The position numbers and the translations under genes are program-made. Shown one piece after another: positions 1 to 7,885 of a DNA stretch of 9,750 bases. Numbering within the stretch: position 1 is the first letter of the stretch; every line of letters starts with the position of its first letter. The DNA lies in assembly GCA_021844725.1 (NCBI GenBank), contig JAKBSX010000056.1:1-9750 (forward strand), in the 5' to 3' direction. A model generated the notes under the pieces. That model made no database searches, was not told where the DNA came from, and worked only from the letters and a program-made list of their open reading frames with translations. This DNA comes from Actinomycetes bacterium (GTDB lineage: Bacteria > Actinomycetota > Acidimicrobiia > Acidimicrobiales > Acidimicrobiaceae).

Positions 1-666
1 TTCGGTGGCTACTCCCGCGACTGCAAATCTTCGAGCTATGGCTGATTGTGAAACAGGTGAGGTCAACATTCCCATTCCTCCAGCTGCAAGTGCTGAAGAC
101 CCCACGAAGACAAACGGCATTTCTTTGAATCCTGAGTGCCAGGCTGGAGTTGCAGTATTTCCGAGCAGCACTGCGGTATACGAAGAAAGGGCTGGTGCTA
201 AAGTTGCGGCCCCAATCATAGCTGGCTTATTTATTAGTTTCAGTAATGACGAGATGCGCTTGGAATTGACTAAGTGTCTCAGTTCGGAAGCAGCTGAAAA
301 CCCCGCCGCTGGTCCATAAAACGTAATTATCCAGGTTCCTACAGACATTGGCGAGGTTGGCTTTGCAACCCTGAGCATGTTGACAAATCTGCTCGGCTTG
401 CCAAGATCGTGGATCAAAGCCAAATAACTTGCTCCAATGGCGCCAACGGCTGTGAACTTGCAGTTTCGGCGCAAAATATTGTTCCCAGTTACTTCGGCTC
501 CTAATGCGAGAAGCGACGAAGCACCTGCAAGGCCACCCAGGAACAGATATGCTGGTATATCTTTCCCCCATGGAGCAGCTTTGACGATAGGATTCCCATA
601 GTATGAGGTGAAATTAGCTTTGGGCACCATGGGAACTTCGCGGCCCGATTTATTTGTCTTTGGCAT
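1..666 (-). CDS. nrfD: NrfD-family integral membrane subunit (partial, 3' end outside window)
   Basis: The reading frame from ATG at 664-666 stays open for 222 codons to the window edge, so the C-terminus is missing. The protein resembles NrfD/PsrC polysulfide-reductase-type membrane subunits, which pass electrons between a peripheral iron-sulfur subunit and the quinone pool. Visible signs are the stretch IPAYLFLGGLAGASSLLALG (residues 37-56), LALIHDLGKPSRF (82-94) and the family-typical KPTSPMSVGTWI (102-113). Hydrophobic segments lie near residues 37-59, 71-87, 108-127, 149-169 and 183-201, which suggests at least five membrane helices before the edge. An AGAGGT ribosome site (673-678) lies 6 nt before the ATG and overlaps the end of the preceding iron-sulfur gene. 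The intergenic gap is 4 nt, so translation is probably coupled. This is the likely membrane anchor and quinone site of the FdnG-type dehydrogenase encoded upstream. Family assignment is firm; the exact acceptor is inferred. Confidence 0.9.
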   Translation of the reverse strand, partial: MPKTNKSGREVPMVPKANFTSYYGNPIVKAAPWGKDIPAYLFLGGLAGASSLLALGAEVTGNNILRRNCKFTAVGAIGASYLALIHDLGKPSRFVNMLRVAKPTSPMSVGTWIITFYGPAAGFSAASELRHLVNSKRISSLLKLINKPAMIGAATLAPALSSYTAVLLGNTATPAWHSGFKEMPFVFVGSSALAAGGMGMLTSPVSQSAIARRFAVAGVATE

Positions 667-670
667 CTTT

Positions 671-1549
671 TTACCTCTTTAGGCTCGCTGCCGCTAGGCC
701 GACTATGAGTGCAAGGGCGGCTGCACCGGCCCGCTTCCACATCTCTGGCAGGTCTCTGGTGGTTACAACTGGGTTTGGTGGCAATCCGTAGACTTCTGGC
801 TCATCCAGCAGCAGGAAAATTGCACCGGCTCCTCCGATACCATCGTTAGGATCCTCTCCGTAAAGGCGTGCTGATTTATTTCCCTGTTGGTGGAGAAGTT
901 CAATTCGTTCTTGAGCTCGTACCCGCAATTCGTCCAAGTCTCCAAATTGTATTGATTCCGTTGGACATGCCTGAGCACAGGCTGGGGTCATTCCCGCGCC
1001 AATTCTGTCGTAACAAAGGGTGCACTTTTGTGCGATTCCAACGTTTTTTGCACTGTCCGAGCCGTCGCGTCGATCAATGACCCCGAACGGGCAGGCAGGA
1101 ACACAGTATCCGCAGCCATTGCAAATATCGTCCTGAACGACAACGGTGCCAAACTCGGTCCGAAATAGCGCTCCTGTTGGACATACATCTAGACATCCGG
1201 CTTCGGTACAATGTTTGCAGACATCAGAAGACATCAACCAGCGAAAATCAGGGTTTGCCGAGCCGTTGGAAGCTATGCCGTTCTCTGAGGCTGGCTTAGC
1301 TATAGGTTGCTCTATAAATGCCACATGCCTCCAGGTGCTTGCCCCGAGTGAACCAGTGTTGTCGTAGGAGGTTCCAAGCCATTCCAGACCGTCTTCTGGT
1401 ACATGGTTCCATTCTTTACAGGCAACTTCGCAAGCCTTGCATCCGATGCAAATTGAAGTGTCGGTAAAGAACCCTTTCCGTGGGGGTGCATCCTCCCAGC
1501 CGGAAAGGACGGCTGGGTTAATTCCCGGTTCTCTAAATTGGAGTTTCAT
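671..1549 (-). CDS. fdnH: Formate dehydrogenase iron-sulfur (beta) subunit, FdnH-like
   Basis: This 292-residue ferredoxin-like subunit would wire the molybdenum subunit to the membrane protein. Sixteen cysteines fall into four [4Fe-4S] motifs: C34/37/40/44 (CIGCKACEVAC), C111/114/119/123, C143/146/149/153 (CNGCGYCVPAC) and C176/179/191/195. This is the dicluster pattern of FdnH/FdoH. Residues 272-290 form a hydrophobic alanine/leucine-rich segment preceded by WKR and followed by KR, probably a single C-terminal membrane helix like the FdnH anchor. The ATG overlaps the TGA stop of the catalytic gene in an ATGA junction (1546-1549). An AAGGAG ribosome site (1554-1559) sits inside the upstream gene, 4 nt before the ATG. 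No signal peptide is visible, so the iron-sulfur domain should be cytoplasmic. The family is clear; the order of electron flow is inferred from the E. coli FdnGHI structure. Confidence 0.93.
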   Translation of the reverse strand: MKLQFREPGINPAVLSGWEDAPPRKGFFTDTSICIGCKACEVACKEWNHVPEDGLEWLGTSYDNTGSLGASTWRHVAFIEQPIAKPASENGIASNGSANPDFRWLMSSDVCKHCTEAGCLDVCPTGALFRTEFGTVVVQDDICNGCGYCVPACPFGVIDRRDGSDSAKNVGIAQKCTLCYDRIGAGMTPACAQACPTESIQFGDLDELRVRAQERIELLHQQGNKSARLYGEDPNDGIGGAGAIFLLLDEPEVYGLPPNPVVTTRDLPEMWKRAGAAALALIVGLAAASLKR

Positions 1550-4500
1550 GATTCTCCTTTCTTTGGTGAAAGGAGCTGGTTCGATGTATTCACCGTGATT
1601 CCTGCCCGCTGCCTATATTGTTCTACCAACTTCAGCAGTGCGGTCCCAACGGGCCGTCTTCCAGGTTGAATATCACACGAGGAAGCTTTTGCCTCTTGAA
1701 TGTGTACATTCGGATCCAAGGTTAGACCTAATAGGTCATTGGCTGAATCTCCAGAAACGAGAGCTTCTCCACCTACCCCCCAGTGGTAAGGCAGGCCAAT
1801 TTGATGTATGACTTTGCCGCCAACTTTGAGCGGTTTGATTCTTTCTGTTATTAATACTCTTGCCTCGATGGCAGTACGGGCGGTAATTATGGTGGCCCAT
1901 CCGTTTGGCCTCAGTCCCCGTTCTTCGGCCAGTTCCGGTGACACCTCGCAGAAGAATTCTGGCTGGAGTTCAGAAAGATAGGGAAGGAACCTGCTCATTC
2001 CACCTGCCGTATGGTGCTCCGTCAGACGATAGGTGGTGAAGACGTAAGGGAACACCTCACTACCCTTGTCATGGCCTGATGGATTAGAGAGGTTGTCGTC
2101 ACGTTTGTAGACCTGCCTGGTAGGATTGGCTTGCTGAGGATAGACAGCATTCGATACCGGTGACTCCTGAGGTTCATAGTGCGCCGGAAGAGGTCCGTCT
2201 TTTAGGCCGGCTGGAACAAATAACCATCCTTTACCATCCGACTGCATAATGAATGGATCGTTTCCGGAGAGCGCTTCTGGACCACGCGAACCTTTGGGCG
2301 CCTTATAGGTTGGTGCCTTAGTCAGTTCAAAGTCTGGGACATCGTGGCCGGTCCATTTCTTGGCCTTGGAATCCCACCAGACATACGCCTTCTTTTCGCT
2401 CCAGGGCTTGCCTTGTGGATCAGCTGATGCTCTGTTGTAAAGGATCCTGCGATTTGCCGGCCATACCCAGCCCCAGTCAGGTGCCACCCAGGACTGATCA
2501 GAACCGGATTTTCGCTTTGCTGCGTGATTTATATTATCGGCATATACCCCTGTATAAATCCAGCATCCTCCGCTGGTTGAGCCGTTGGGCTTCATATCAG
2601 TGTATGAATCGAGCGGCTGACCCGCTTTTTCACCTGTCAGGTACGTTCCATTTATTTCTTTGAGTACCGCTTCGGCATCAGGTTCACCAGAGTCCAATGT
2701 AGGGTAGTCCCAGGTGAGATCCTGAATTGGTTTGTCCCTTTCCAAGGTGGAATCGGCCAGAATTGATTTTATCTTTTTACCTAAATTGAAAAAGAAGTGA
2801 AGTTCGCTTTGGCAGTCGCCAGGTGGGTCGATCGCCTTGTGGTGCCATTGAAGCATCCTTTGCGTTTGCGTAAAGCTCCCATCTTTTTCGACGTGGTTCG
2901 CGGCAGGGAAGAAGAACACTTCAGTGCCTATCTCATCTGTCTTGAGTTCGCCGGTTGCAATCTCGGGTCCGTCTTTCCAAAATGTAGCCGACTCAATGAG
3001 CTGAAAGTCCCTTACAACCAGCCATTTTAGATGGGCCATTGCCATCCGTTGGAGCTTTCCGTTTGAAGAACCCACAGCCGGGTTTTCGCCCATTATCATG
3101 TAACCTTCGACTTTGTCGTCCATCATGTCTAGGACGGTCTGATAGGTTCCATGGTCGCCGCTAATCTTTGGCAGATAATCGAAGCAGAAGTCATTTTCTG
3201 AAGTTGCTTTTTCTCCCCAATATGCTTTCAAAAGGCTTACCATATAGCCTTCTGTATTAGACCAGAAACCTTTCTGCTCTGTTGTAACCATGGAGTCGAT
3301 ATACCCTCTTAGTCCTTTTGGAAGGTCCACGCTGGGCATTGGTAGGTAGCCTGGAAGGATGTCGAAAAGCGTGGGAATATCGGTCGACCCTTGTATGCTT
3401 GCGTGCCCTCTTAGTGCGAGGATCCCACCTCCAGGTCGCCCCATATTACCCAGTAACAGTTGTATTATCGCGGCACCTCTAATGTACTGAACTCCGACAG
3501 AGTGATGTGTCCAACCCACCGAGTAAACCCACGCGGTCGTTTTGTCCCTGCCACTATTTTCAGTCACAGCCCGACAGACTTCCAGGAATTCCTTTTGGGG
3601 CACCCCGCAGACACGTTCGACCATTTCCGGGGTGTACCGGGCATAGTGGCGCTTGAGGATCTGAAAAACCGTGTTGGGATCTTTCAGAGTTTCGTCGCGG
3701 TGCAGCTCATGCTCATGGATTGCTGAGCCCTGTCGGCTACGCTGAGCTGCTCCCTGACCTGCTTGCGCTGATTCAGCTGATACCTTAGTTCCCTGGTTTT
3801 TTGGACCTGCTGCCGCTACTTCGGTTATACCTCGGTAACCCCAGCTTTCGGTGTCATACTGGCTAGTTACAGGGTCATATCCTGAAAAAAGCCCGTCCAG
3901 GTCGTCGGTATCTTTAAACTCATTTCGGATTATCGTTGCCGCGTTGGTGTAGTTGACTACATATTCCTTGAAGTATTTCTCGCTCTCAAGGATGTAGTTA
4001 ATAATCCCTCCCAGAAATGCTATGTCACTTCCAGCCCTGATGGGAACGTGCTGGTCTGCCACGGCAGACGTTCGCGTAAACCTAGGGTCAATATGAATGA
4101 TTTTGGCACCACGCTTTTTGGCTTCCATAACCCACTGAAAACCAACCGGATGACACTCGGCCATGTTCGAACCCTGGATGACAATACAGTCAGAGTTTTG
4201 GAGATCCTGAAGAAACGTCGTTGCACCGCCGCGACCAAACGAGGTCCCCAAACTGGGGACGGTGGCACTGTGTCATATACGAGCCTGGTTTTCGATCTGA
4301 ATAGCTCCGATACTCATAAGGAGCTTCTTGATCAGATAGTTTTCTTCATTGTCAAGAGTCGCACCGCCAAGCCCAGCTATTCCCATTGTCCTGTTGAGCA
4401 CTCGACCTTGTTCGTCTTTGTCCTGCCAAGTGCGAGCGCGGGTTTCGACGATCCTCTGTGCAACCATTTCGGTAGCCTGCTCCAGGTCGATGGGCTCCCA

Positions 4501-4842
4501 TTCTGTACCGAATGGTTTTCTGTATAGGACTTTTATTTGCCTGTTGGGGCTATTGACCAGTTGTTCGGTTGCTGAACCTTTGGGACAAAGTCGCCCTCTG
4601 GAAATGGGGGAGTTTTTGTCTCCTTCTATCTGGGTGACTTTGTTGTCTTTTACATAAACGGTTTGGCCGCATCCTACGGCACAGTATGGGCAGACACTCT
4701 GAACAATTTTGTCTGCTGTGTTTGTTCTTGGGATTAGTGTTGCCGACCGTTTTGACTGGGAAGATCTACCTCTGGCGAGATGATCGGAGGATGTCAGCTG
4801 CTTTATCACCGGCCAGGATATAAAAGTCTTTTGTAACTCCAT
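1546..4842 (-). CDS. fdnG: Selenocysteine-containing formate dehydrogenase alpha subunit, FdnG-like, no Tat signal
   Basis: This catalytic subunit would oxidise formate (or reduce CO2) at a Mo/W-bis-MGD centre. It reads as 1098 residues when the in-frame TGA at 4273-4275 is decoded as selenocysteine (residue 190). Flanking residues match the FdnG/FdoG active site: ENQARI-U-HSATVPSLGTSFGRGG, where E. coli FdnG has DNQARV-U-HGPTVASL. The N-terminal [4Fe-4S] motif is C51/C54/C58 (CPYCAVGC) with C86 (GRLCPKG). Downstream are MAECHPVGFQWVMEAK, HIDPRFTRTSAVAD and LRGHASIQG with the conserved active-site arginine. The molybdopterin-dinucleotide-binding C-terminal domain contains TTYRLTEHHTAGG. E. 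coli FdnG has 1015 residues, so this one is slightly longer; one likely insertion is near residues 338-380. I chose the ATG at 4840-4842 because a strong GGGAAGG lies 6 nt upstream. An in-frame ATG at 4870-4872 has no good ribosome site and abuts a large palindrome. No twin-arginine motif is present from either start, so the enzyme is probably cytoplasmic. The gene overlaps fdnH by 4 nt. Confidence 0.93.
4231..4275 (-). promoter_or_regulatory. bSECIS element for the FdnG-like gene
   Basis: Just after the UGA the mRNA can form a perfect 6-bp hairpin: GUCCCC (4260-4255), loop AGUUU (4254-4250), GGGGAC (4249-4244). The loop starts 18 nt after the UGA, the same distance as in E. coli fdhF. Counting the U of UGA as 1, U17, G23 and U24 are present; these are the positions known to matter for SelB recognition in E. 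coli. U17 can pair here with A at 4245 instead of bulging. The loop sequence AGUUU is close to the AGUCU of E. coli fdnG. Confidence 0.85.
4273..4275 (-). other. UGA selenocysteine codon (Sec190 of the FdnG-like subunit)
   Basis: The TGA lies in frame between two halves that together match one FdnG-type protein without a gap. The next codon is His, giving the invariant U-H pair of formate dehydrogenases. The following FDH-like residues (SATVPSLGTSFGRGG) continue immediately in the same frame, which argues against a true stop or pseudogene. Confidence 0.95.
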
Positions 4843-4848
4843 CTTCAA

Positions 4849-4855
4849 CCTTCCC
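4849..4855 (-). promoter_or_regulatory. Shine-Dalgarno GGGAAGG that decides the fdnG-like start
   Basis: GGGAAGG lies 6 nt before the ATG at 4840-4842, a good ribosome-site spacing. The upstream ATG at 4870-4872 is preceded only by AT-rich sequence from the palindrome. The shorter start gives MELQKTFISWPVIKQL as the N-terminus. Confidence 0.65.
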
Positions 4856-4876
4856 GTAATGAGTTCATTCATGCTT

Positions 4877-4917
4877 TATTTCTAAATTACATCGTGTTAC
4901 GATATAATTTAGAAATA
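4877..4917. promoter_or_regulatory. 41-bp near-perfect palindrome, probable operator upstream of the fdnG-like gene
   Basis: Two 19-bp arms flank a 3-bp centre (GTT at 4896-4898). 18 of 19 positions pair; the only mismatch is 4890/4904. The core reads ATCGT-GTT-ACGAT and is flanked by AT-rich arms ending TATTTCTAAATT / AATTTAGAAATA. It begins 35 bp upstream of the preferred start codon, where a repressor or activator would control module 2. The RNA could also fold into a long hairpin, but no U-run follows it on the minus strand. The core does not match FNR (TTGAT-N4-ATCAA) or Rex-type sites that I know, so I do not name the regulator. Confidence 0.7.
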
Positions 4918-4934
4918 CCTTCAGCTTGGGTCAC
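4906..4934 (-). promoter_or_regulatory. Weak promoter candidate for module 2
   Basis: On the minus strand GTGACC (4934-4929) is separated by 17 bp from TAAATT (4911-4906), a poor -35/-10 pair. The -10 hexamer would lie inside the arm of the palindrome, so a protein bound there would block RNA polymerase. Both hexamers deviate from consensus, so this is only a candidate. Confidence 0.2.
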
Positions 4935-5012
4935 GTACTTTACGCTGATATTCGGTGCAGATGTCATCCAAACTGAGAATTTATTTTGGATCCTTGTGAA
5001 TAATCTAGCATC

Positions 5013-5041
5013 AAAAAAAAGTTATATGGAATGAGCACTCC
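5013..5041 (-). terminator. Weak intrinsic terminator candidate after module 1
   Basis: On the minus strand GGAGU-GCUC-AUUCC (5041-5028) can form a 5-bp stem including one G-U pair. A run of eight U follows (5020-5013), but seven bases separate stem and run. The short stem and long spacer make termination uncertain. Confidence 0.3.
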
Positions 5042-5088
5042 GACCCATTTAGTATCTGAGAACTGAGTTAGCGACTCGTGAAGTTCAG

Positions 5089-6018
5089 CTATCCGTTTAT
5101 AAATTCGAAACCAAACCGCCCTTTTACGCACAGCATGCCACTTGTGACGTCATGGTCGATTGGAGAAGTTACTTTCACGATTTTATTATCCTGTACATGA
5201 ATTTCCAGGTTGCAACCGACTCCACAATATGGACAAATAGTCCGTGTCACTGACTGCCTCGATTCGTCCCACTGATTGCTTTGTCGAAGTTCATATTCGG
5301 TTTTAGGCATCAATGCCCCGGTAGGGCACACAGCTACGCAGTTGCCGCAATAAACACATGCTGACTCTGGAAGCGCAACGTCAAATTCGGTGCTGATATG
5401 TGCCTCAAAACCCCGCCCGGCTACCGCAATTGCGAAAGTATTTTGGGCATCAGTGCCGCACGCCTCTACACATTTGTAACAAAGAACGCACCTGGAATAG
5501 TCTCTAATGTACTGCTCATTGTCAATCTTGGTCGGAACAGCTACCGTGCTTGCGAATGCACCGTTGCTGGTGTGATGGTGCCCGGCTTTAGTATTTTCCC
5601 GCTGGCCTTGCTCAGACGGGGGAGCCAGGGGTCCGAACCGCTCCCGATCCACCTGGTATTTTTCCATATATCGATTTAATTCGGTCGAAACGATGGAAAG
5701 ATCCACAGAGGAAGCTAGCAGTTCTAAAATCATTTTGCGACTTTTGTGTACTCTGTCTGACTCGGTTTCGATTACCATTCCCTGTTCCACTTTTCTTGAA
5801 CAAGCTGGCACCAGGGTTCGGGAACCCTCAAGTTCCACCATACAAACTCGACAGGTATTGACGGGTGTCAAGTTCTCGAGATAGCAAAGTGTGGGAATTT
5901 CGGTGCCAATATTGCGGCAGGCCTCTAAAATAGTTGACCCCTCGGGGACTATAGCCTCTTTGCCATTGATTGTCGCGGCCACAGACCTTCTTATTGAGAC
6001 AGCGGTTGTATTAGTCAC
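5089..6018 (-). CDS. NuoG/FdhA-N-like iron-sulfur subunit ending at the molybdopterin [4Fe-4S] domain
   Basis: This 309-residue electron-transfer protein starts at GTG (6016-6018) with an AGGA ribosome site nearby, 16 nt after nuoEF. Domains in order: a plant-type [2Fe-2S] ferredoxin with C45/C56/C59/C73 (residues about 12-90); a linker with HHH at 147-149; two ferredoxin-type [4Fe-4S] motifs, C177/180/183/187 (CVLCYKCVEAC) and C221/224/227/231 (CVYCGNCVAVC); and a molybdopterin-oxidoreductase-type [4Fe-4S] domain, C262/265/269 (CPYCGVGC) with C297 (LCVKGRFGFEF). The stop comes four residues later, where a normal FdhA would run on into the catalytic domain. It therefore looks like the N-terminal half of an NAD-dependent FDH alpha subunit, made as a separate chain to partner the catalytic protein encoded upstream. 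The His-Cys [4Fe-4S] motif (HxxxCxxCxxxxxC) usual between the [2Fe-2S] and ferredoxin domains in NuoG and many FdhA proteins is absent; the region reads LLASSVDLSIV. A degraded full-length fdhA is possible, but the clean domain boundary argues against it. Confidence 0.88.
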   Translation of the reverse strand: MTNTTAVSIRRSVAATINGKEAIVPEGSTILEACRNIGTEIPTLCYLENLTPVNTCRVCMVELEGSRTLVPACSRKVEQGMVIETESDRVHKSRKMILELLASSVDLSIVSTELNRYMEKYQVDRERFGPLAPPSEQGQRENTKAGHHHTSNGAFASTVAVPTKIDNEQYIRDYSRCVLCYKCVEACGTDAQNTFAIAVAGRGFEAHISTEFDVALPESACVYCGNCVAVCPTGALMPKTEYELRQSNQWDESRQSVTRTICPYCGVGCNLEIHVQDNKIVKVTSPIDHDVTSGMLCVKGRFGFEFING

Positions 6019-6034
6019 TTTCGATTTCCTAACT

Positions 6035-7885
6035 TTAAACTAATCCAAGCTTGAAAGCTGATTCAATTGCATTTGAGGCAGTCTGACCCAGTCCGCATAT
6101 CGATGACTCCCTCATGACCATCCCGACTTCGCTTAGAAGTTCCAACTCCTGTTGTTTGGATTTATAGACAGATTTGTTCGCAAGCCTTGCCAAGAGTTCC
6201 TCTTGTCTTGCTGTCCCAACCCTGCAGGGTACGCACTGTCCGCAAGACTCTTCTCGGAAGAACTTAGCTATGCGCAAAAGGACCTGCTCGAAATCGGTAT
6301 CCTGATCGAACACCATGACCACGCCCGATCCCAGCGTTGCTCCAGCGCTGCGAACGCCCTCAAAAGACAATGGTATATCTAGCTGGTCTTTTCCAACAAA
6401 GGATCCGGCTGCCCCGCCGAGAAGGATGGCTTTGATGGACTTCCCTTTTTTGATTCCTCCGGCAAGAGATATGATATCTCCAAGCTTTATGCCAAATGGA
6501 GCCTCATAGAGACCGGGTTTAGTGACAGCCCCGGAGAGGCAGAATAGCCTGGTCCCCGTTGAGCTCTCGGTTCCAGTTTTTGCGAATTCTAATCCTCCAA
6601 CTGTGAGGATCTCAAGCACATTTAGCAGAGTTTCAACGTTATTTACACCCGTGGGCTTGCGAAATAGGCCGGCTTGAGCTGGGAATGGAGGTTTGTTGCG
6701 TGGCTCTGCCCGCTTCCCTTCAATAGAATTGAAAAGAGCTGTTTCCTCACCAGCGATATATGCACCGGCTCCCCGTCGAATTTCGATCTCGAAGTTAAAG
6801 CCTTTTTCCAAAATGTTTGAACCCAAAAACCCTTTTCGGGTGGCGTTAGCTATCGCGTTCTGAAGTCTCTCTTCAGCCAGAGGATACTCCCCACGGATGT
6901 AGATGTATCCTTTAGCACATCCGGTTGTCAGTCCCGCGATAGTTAGACCCTCGATGACCGAGTAGGGATCCTGCTCCATGACGATACGGTCTTTGAATGT
7001 TCCCGGTTCTGATTCATCAGCATTGCATACGAAGTAATGCGGTCTGACGGGATTCTTGGCAACCGCTTCCCACTTGGTTGCTGTAGGAAATGCGGCTCCA
7101 CCCCGCCCCATTAGCTTAGAATCTTTAATCTCCGCTAGGGTGCCTTCGGGACCCAGCTCCAATGCTCTGCGAAGGCCGCTGTATCCGCCATGAGATGGAT
7201 ATGAATCGGGAGACAGGGGATCGACGGAGCCGATTCGTCGTAGCAGTTTCAGTTCTGACCTGGCGTTATCGATTTGAGGGACTTTAGCCGATTCGGAACT
7301 GACCCATATATCTGAACTTTGCTCAGATATTGAGTCCAGCATGCCAGAGTTGAATGGTGAGATCAATACCGTTCGATGGTTTTCCCCCGAGTGCTGTATC
7401 AAGGCAGCGGAGCCTTCTTCACAACGACCAAGGCATGGACTTCTCGACCAACTCCATCCGTCTTTTATTACTCCTGATTCACCATAGCGTTTTGAGATTT
7501 GATCTGCTGGGTCATCTCCCTGGGCAGCTCTGCAGCCTATATCATCACAAACATGAATAATCGTTTGTGATGCCTCTTCTAAAGAGAACAAGGCGTAAAA
7601 GCTTGCCACCCCATAAGCTTCCGCAGGGGGCACGCCAAGCTGGCTGCTTAGGTAATCAAGCGCTCCATGGCTTATCCATCCAATCTTTTGCTGGATCGAA
7701 TGAAGTGCAGGTAGTAGCAGCTCTCGATGTCCGCCACTGTTTGAAGGCGATATATAACCAATGCCATTGAGGTGCGGCTTGCCGTTTAAAGCCCCGTCAT
7801 CTCTGTGCGAGAGATTACCTATAACGGCATCGATTGCTTCTATTTCCGCGATCGATGCCGGTTTGCCGGAAGTTTTTAGATCCAT
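6035..7885 (-). CDS. NuoE-NuoF fusion, NADH/FMN-binding diaphorase subunit of formate dehydrogenase
   Basis: This 616-residue fusion would pass electrons from the FDH iron-sulfur chain to NAD+ through FMN. Residues about 45-180 are a NuoE-like thioredoxin-fold domain with [2Fe-2S] ligands C113/C118 (CDDIGC) and C151/C155 (CLGRC). Residues about 215-616 are NuoF: LMGRGGAAFPTATKW (258-272), CNADESEPGTFKDR (287-300), GAGAYIAGEETALFNSIEGK (372-391, FMN/NADH site), KPPFPAQAGLFRKPTGVNNV (398-417), and a [4Fe-4S] site at C548/C551/C554 plus C597. All expected ligands are present, so it should be functional. The ATG overlaps the TAA of the catalytic gene by one base (TAATG), with GGAGG at 7896-7900 inside the upstream gene, so translation is probably coupled. 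Such subunits also serve NAD-reducing or bifurcating hydrogenases, but the FDH genes on both sides point to formate:NAD oxidoreductase. An added ferredoxin role cannot be judged from sequence. Confidence 0.93.
   Translation of the reverse strand: MDLKTSGKPASIAEIEAIDAVIGNLSHRDDGALNGKPHLNGIGYISPSNSGGHRELLLPALHSIQQKIGWISHGALDYLSSQLGVPPAEAYGVASFYALFSLEEASQTIIHVCDDIGCRAAQGDDPADQISKRYGESGVIKDGWSWSRSPCLGRCEEGSAALIQHSGENHRTVLISPFNSGMLDSISEQSSDIWVSSESAKVPQIDNARSELKLLRRIGSVDPLSPDSYPSHGGYSGLRRALELGPEGTLAEIKDSKLMGRGGAAFPTATKWEAVAKNPVRPHYFVCNADESEPGTFKDRIVMEQDPYSVIEGLTIAGLTTGCAKGYIYIRGEYPLAEERLQNAIANATRKGFLGSNILEKGFNFEIEIRRGAGAYIAGEETALFNSIEGKRAEPRNKPPFPAQAGLFRKPTGVNNVETLLNVLEILTVGGLEFAKTGTESSTGTRLFCLSGAVTKPGLYEAPFGIKLGDIISLAGGIKKGKSIKAILLGGAAGSFVGKDQLDIPLSFEGVRSAGATLGSGVVMVFDQDTDFEQVLLRIAKFFREESCGQCVPCRVGTARQEELLARLANKSVYKSKQQELELLSEVGMVMRESSICGLGQTASNAIESAFKLGLV

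Larger units (their letters stand above)
4843..5088. other. Intergenic region between the two FDH modules
   Basis: This is the only gap of any size in the window; other junctions overlap by 1 or 4 nt or are 4 or 16 nt long. It has stop codons in the frame continuing from the upstream gene, with no visible continuation of the molybdoenzyme. It holds a weak terminator-like hairpin near 5013-5041, the 41-bp palindrome and the ribosome site of the fdnG-like gene. The simplest reading is that module 2 has its own promoter. Read-through from module 1 cannot be excluded. Confidence 0.6.

Noticed and set aside
227..571. 114-codon minus-strand frame overlapping the nrfD gene
   Set aside because: It is in another frame from the NrfD protein, which has strong family motifs across the same bases.
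1546..1548. Terminal TGA of the FdnG-like gene as another Sec codon
   Set aside because: The protein is already full length, no SECIS-like hairpin follows, and the TGA overlaps the fdnH ATG in a normal ATGA coupling junction.
4273..4275. TGA as a premature stop making the FdnG-like gene a pseudogene or two genes
   Set aside because: The frame continues without a gap into FDH sequence, the TGA sits at the known Sec position, and a SECIS hairpin follows.
4048..4527. 159-codon open frame on the plus strand
   Set aside because: It runs antisense across the Sec region of the FdnG-like gene. Its protein shows no recognisable family features, while the minus strand encodes a clear enzyme there.
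4877..4917. Palindrome as a rho-independent terminator
   Set aside because: No U-run follows on the minus strand and the arms are AT-rich. Its position just before a start codon fits an operator better.
6035..7885. NuoEF as part of an NAD-reducing or bifurcating hydrogenase
   Set aside because: No hydrogenase large or H-cluster subunit is in the window. The gene is translationally coupled to the FdhF-like gene.
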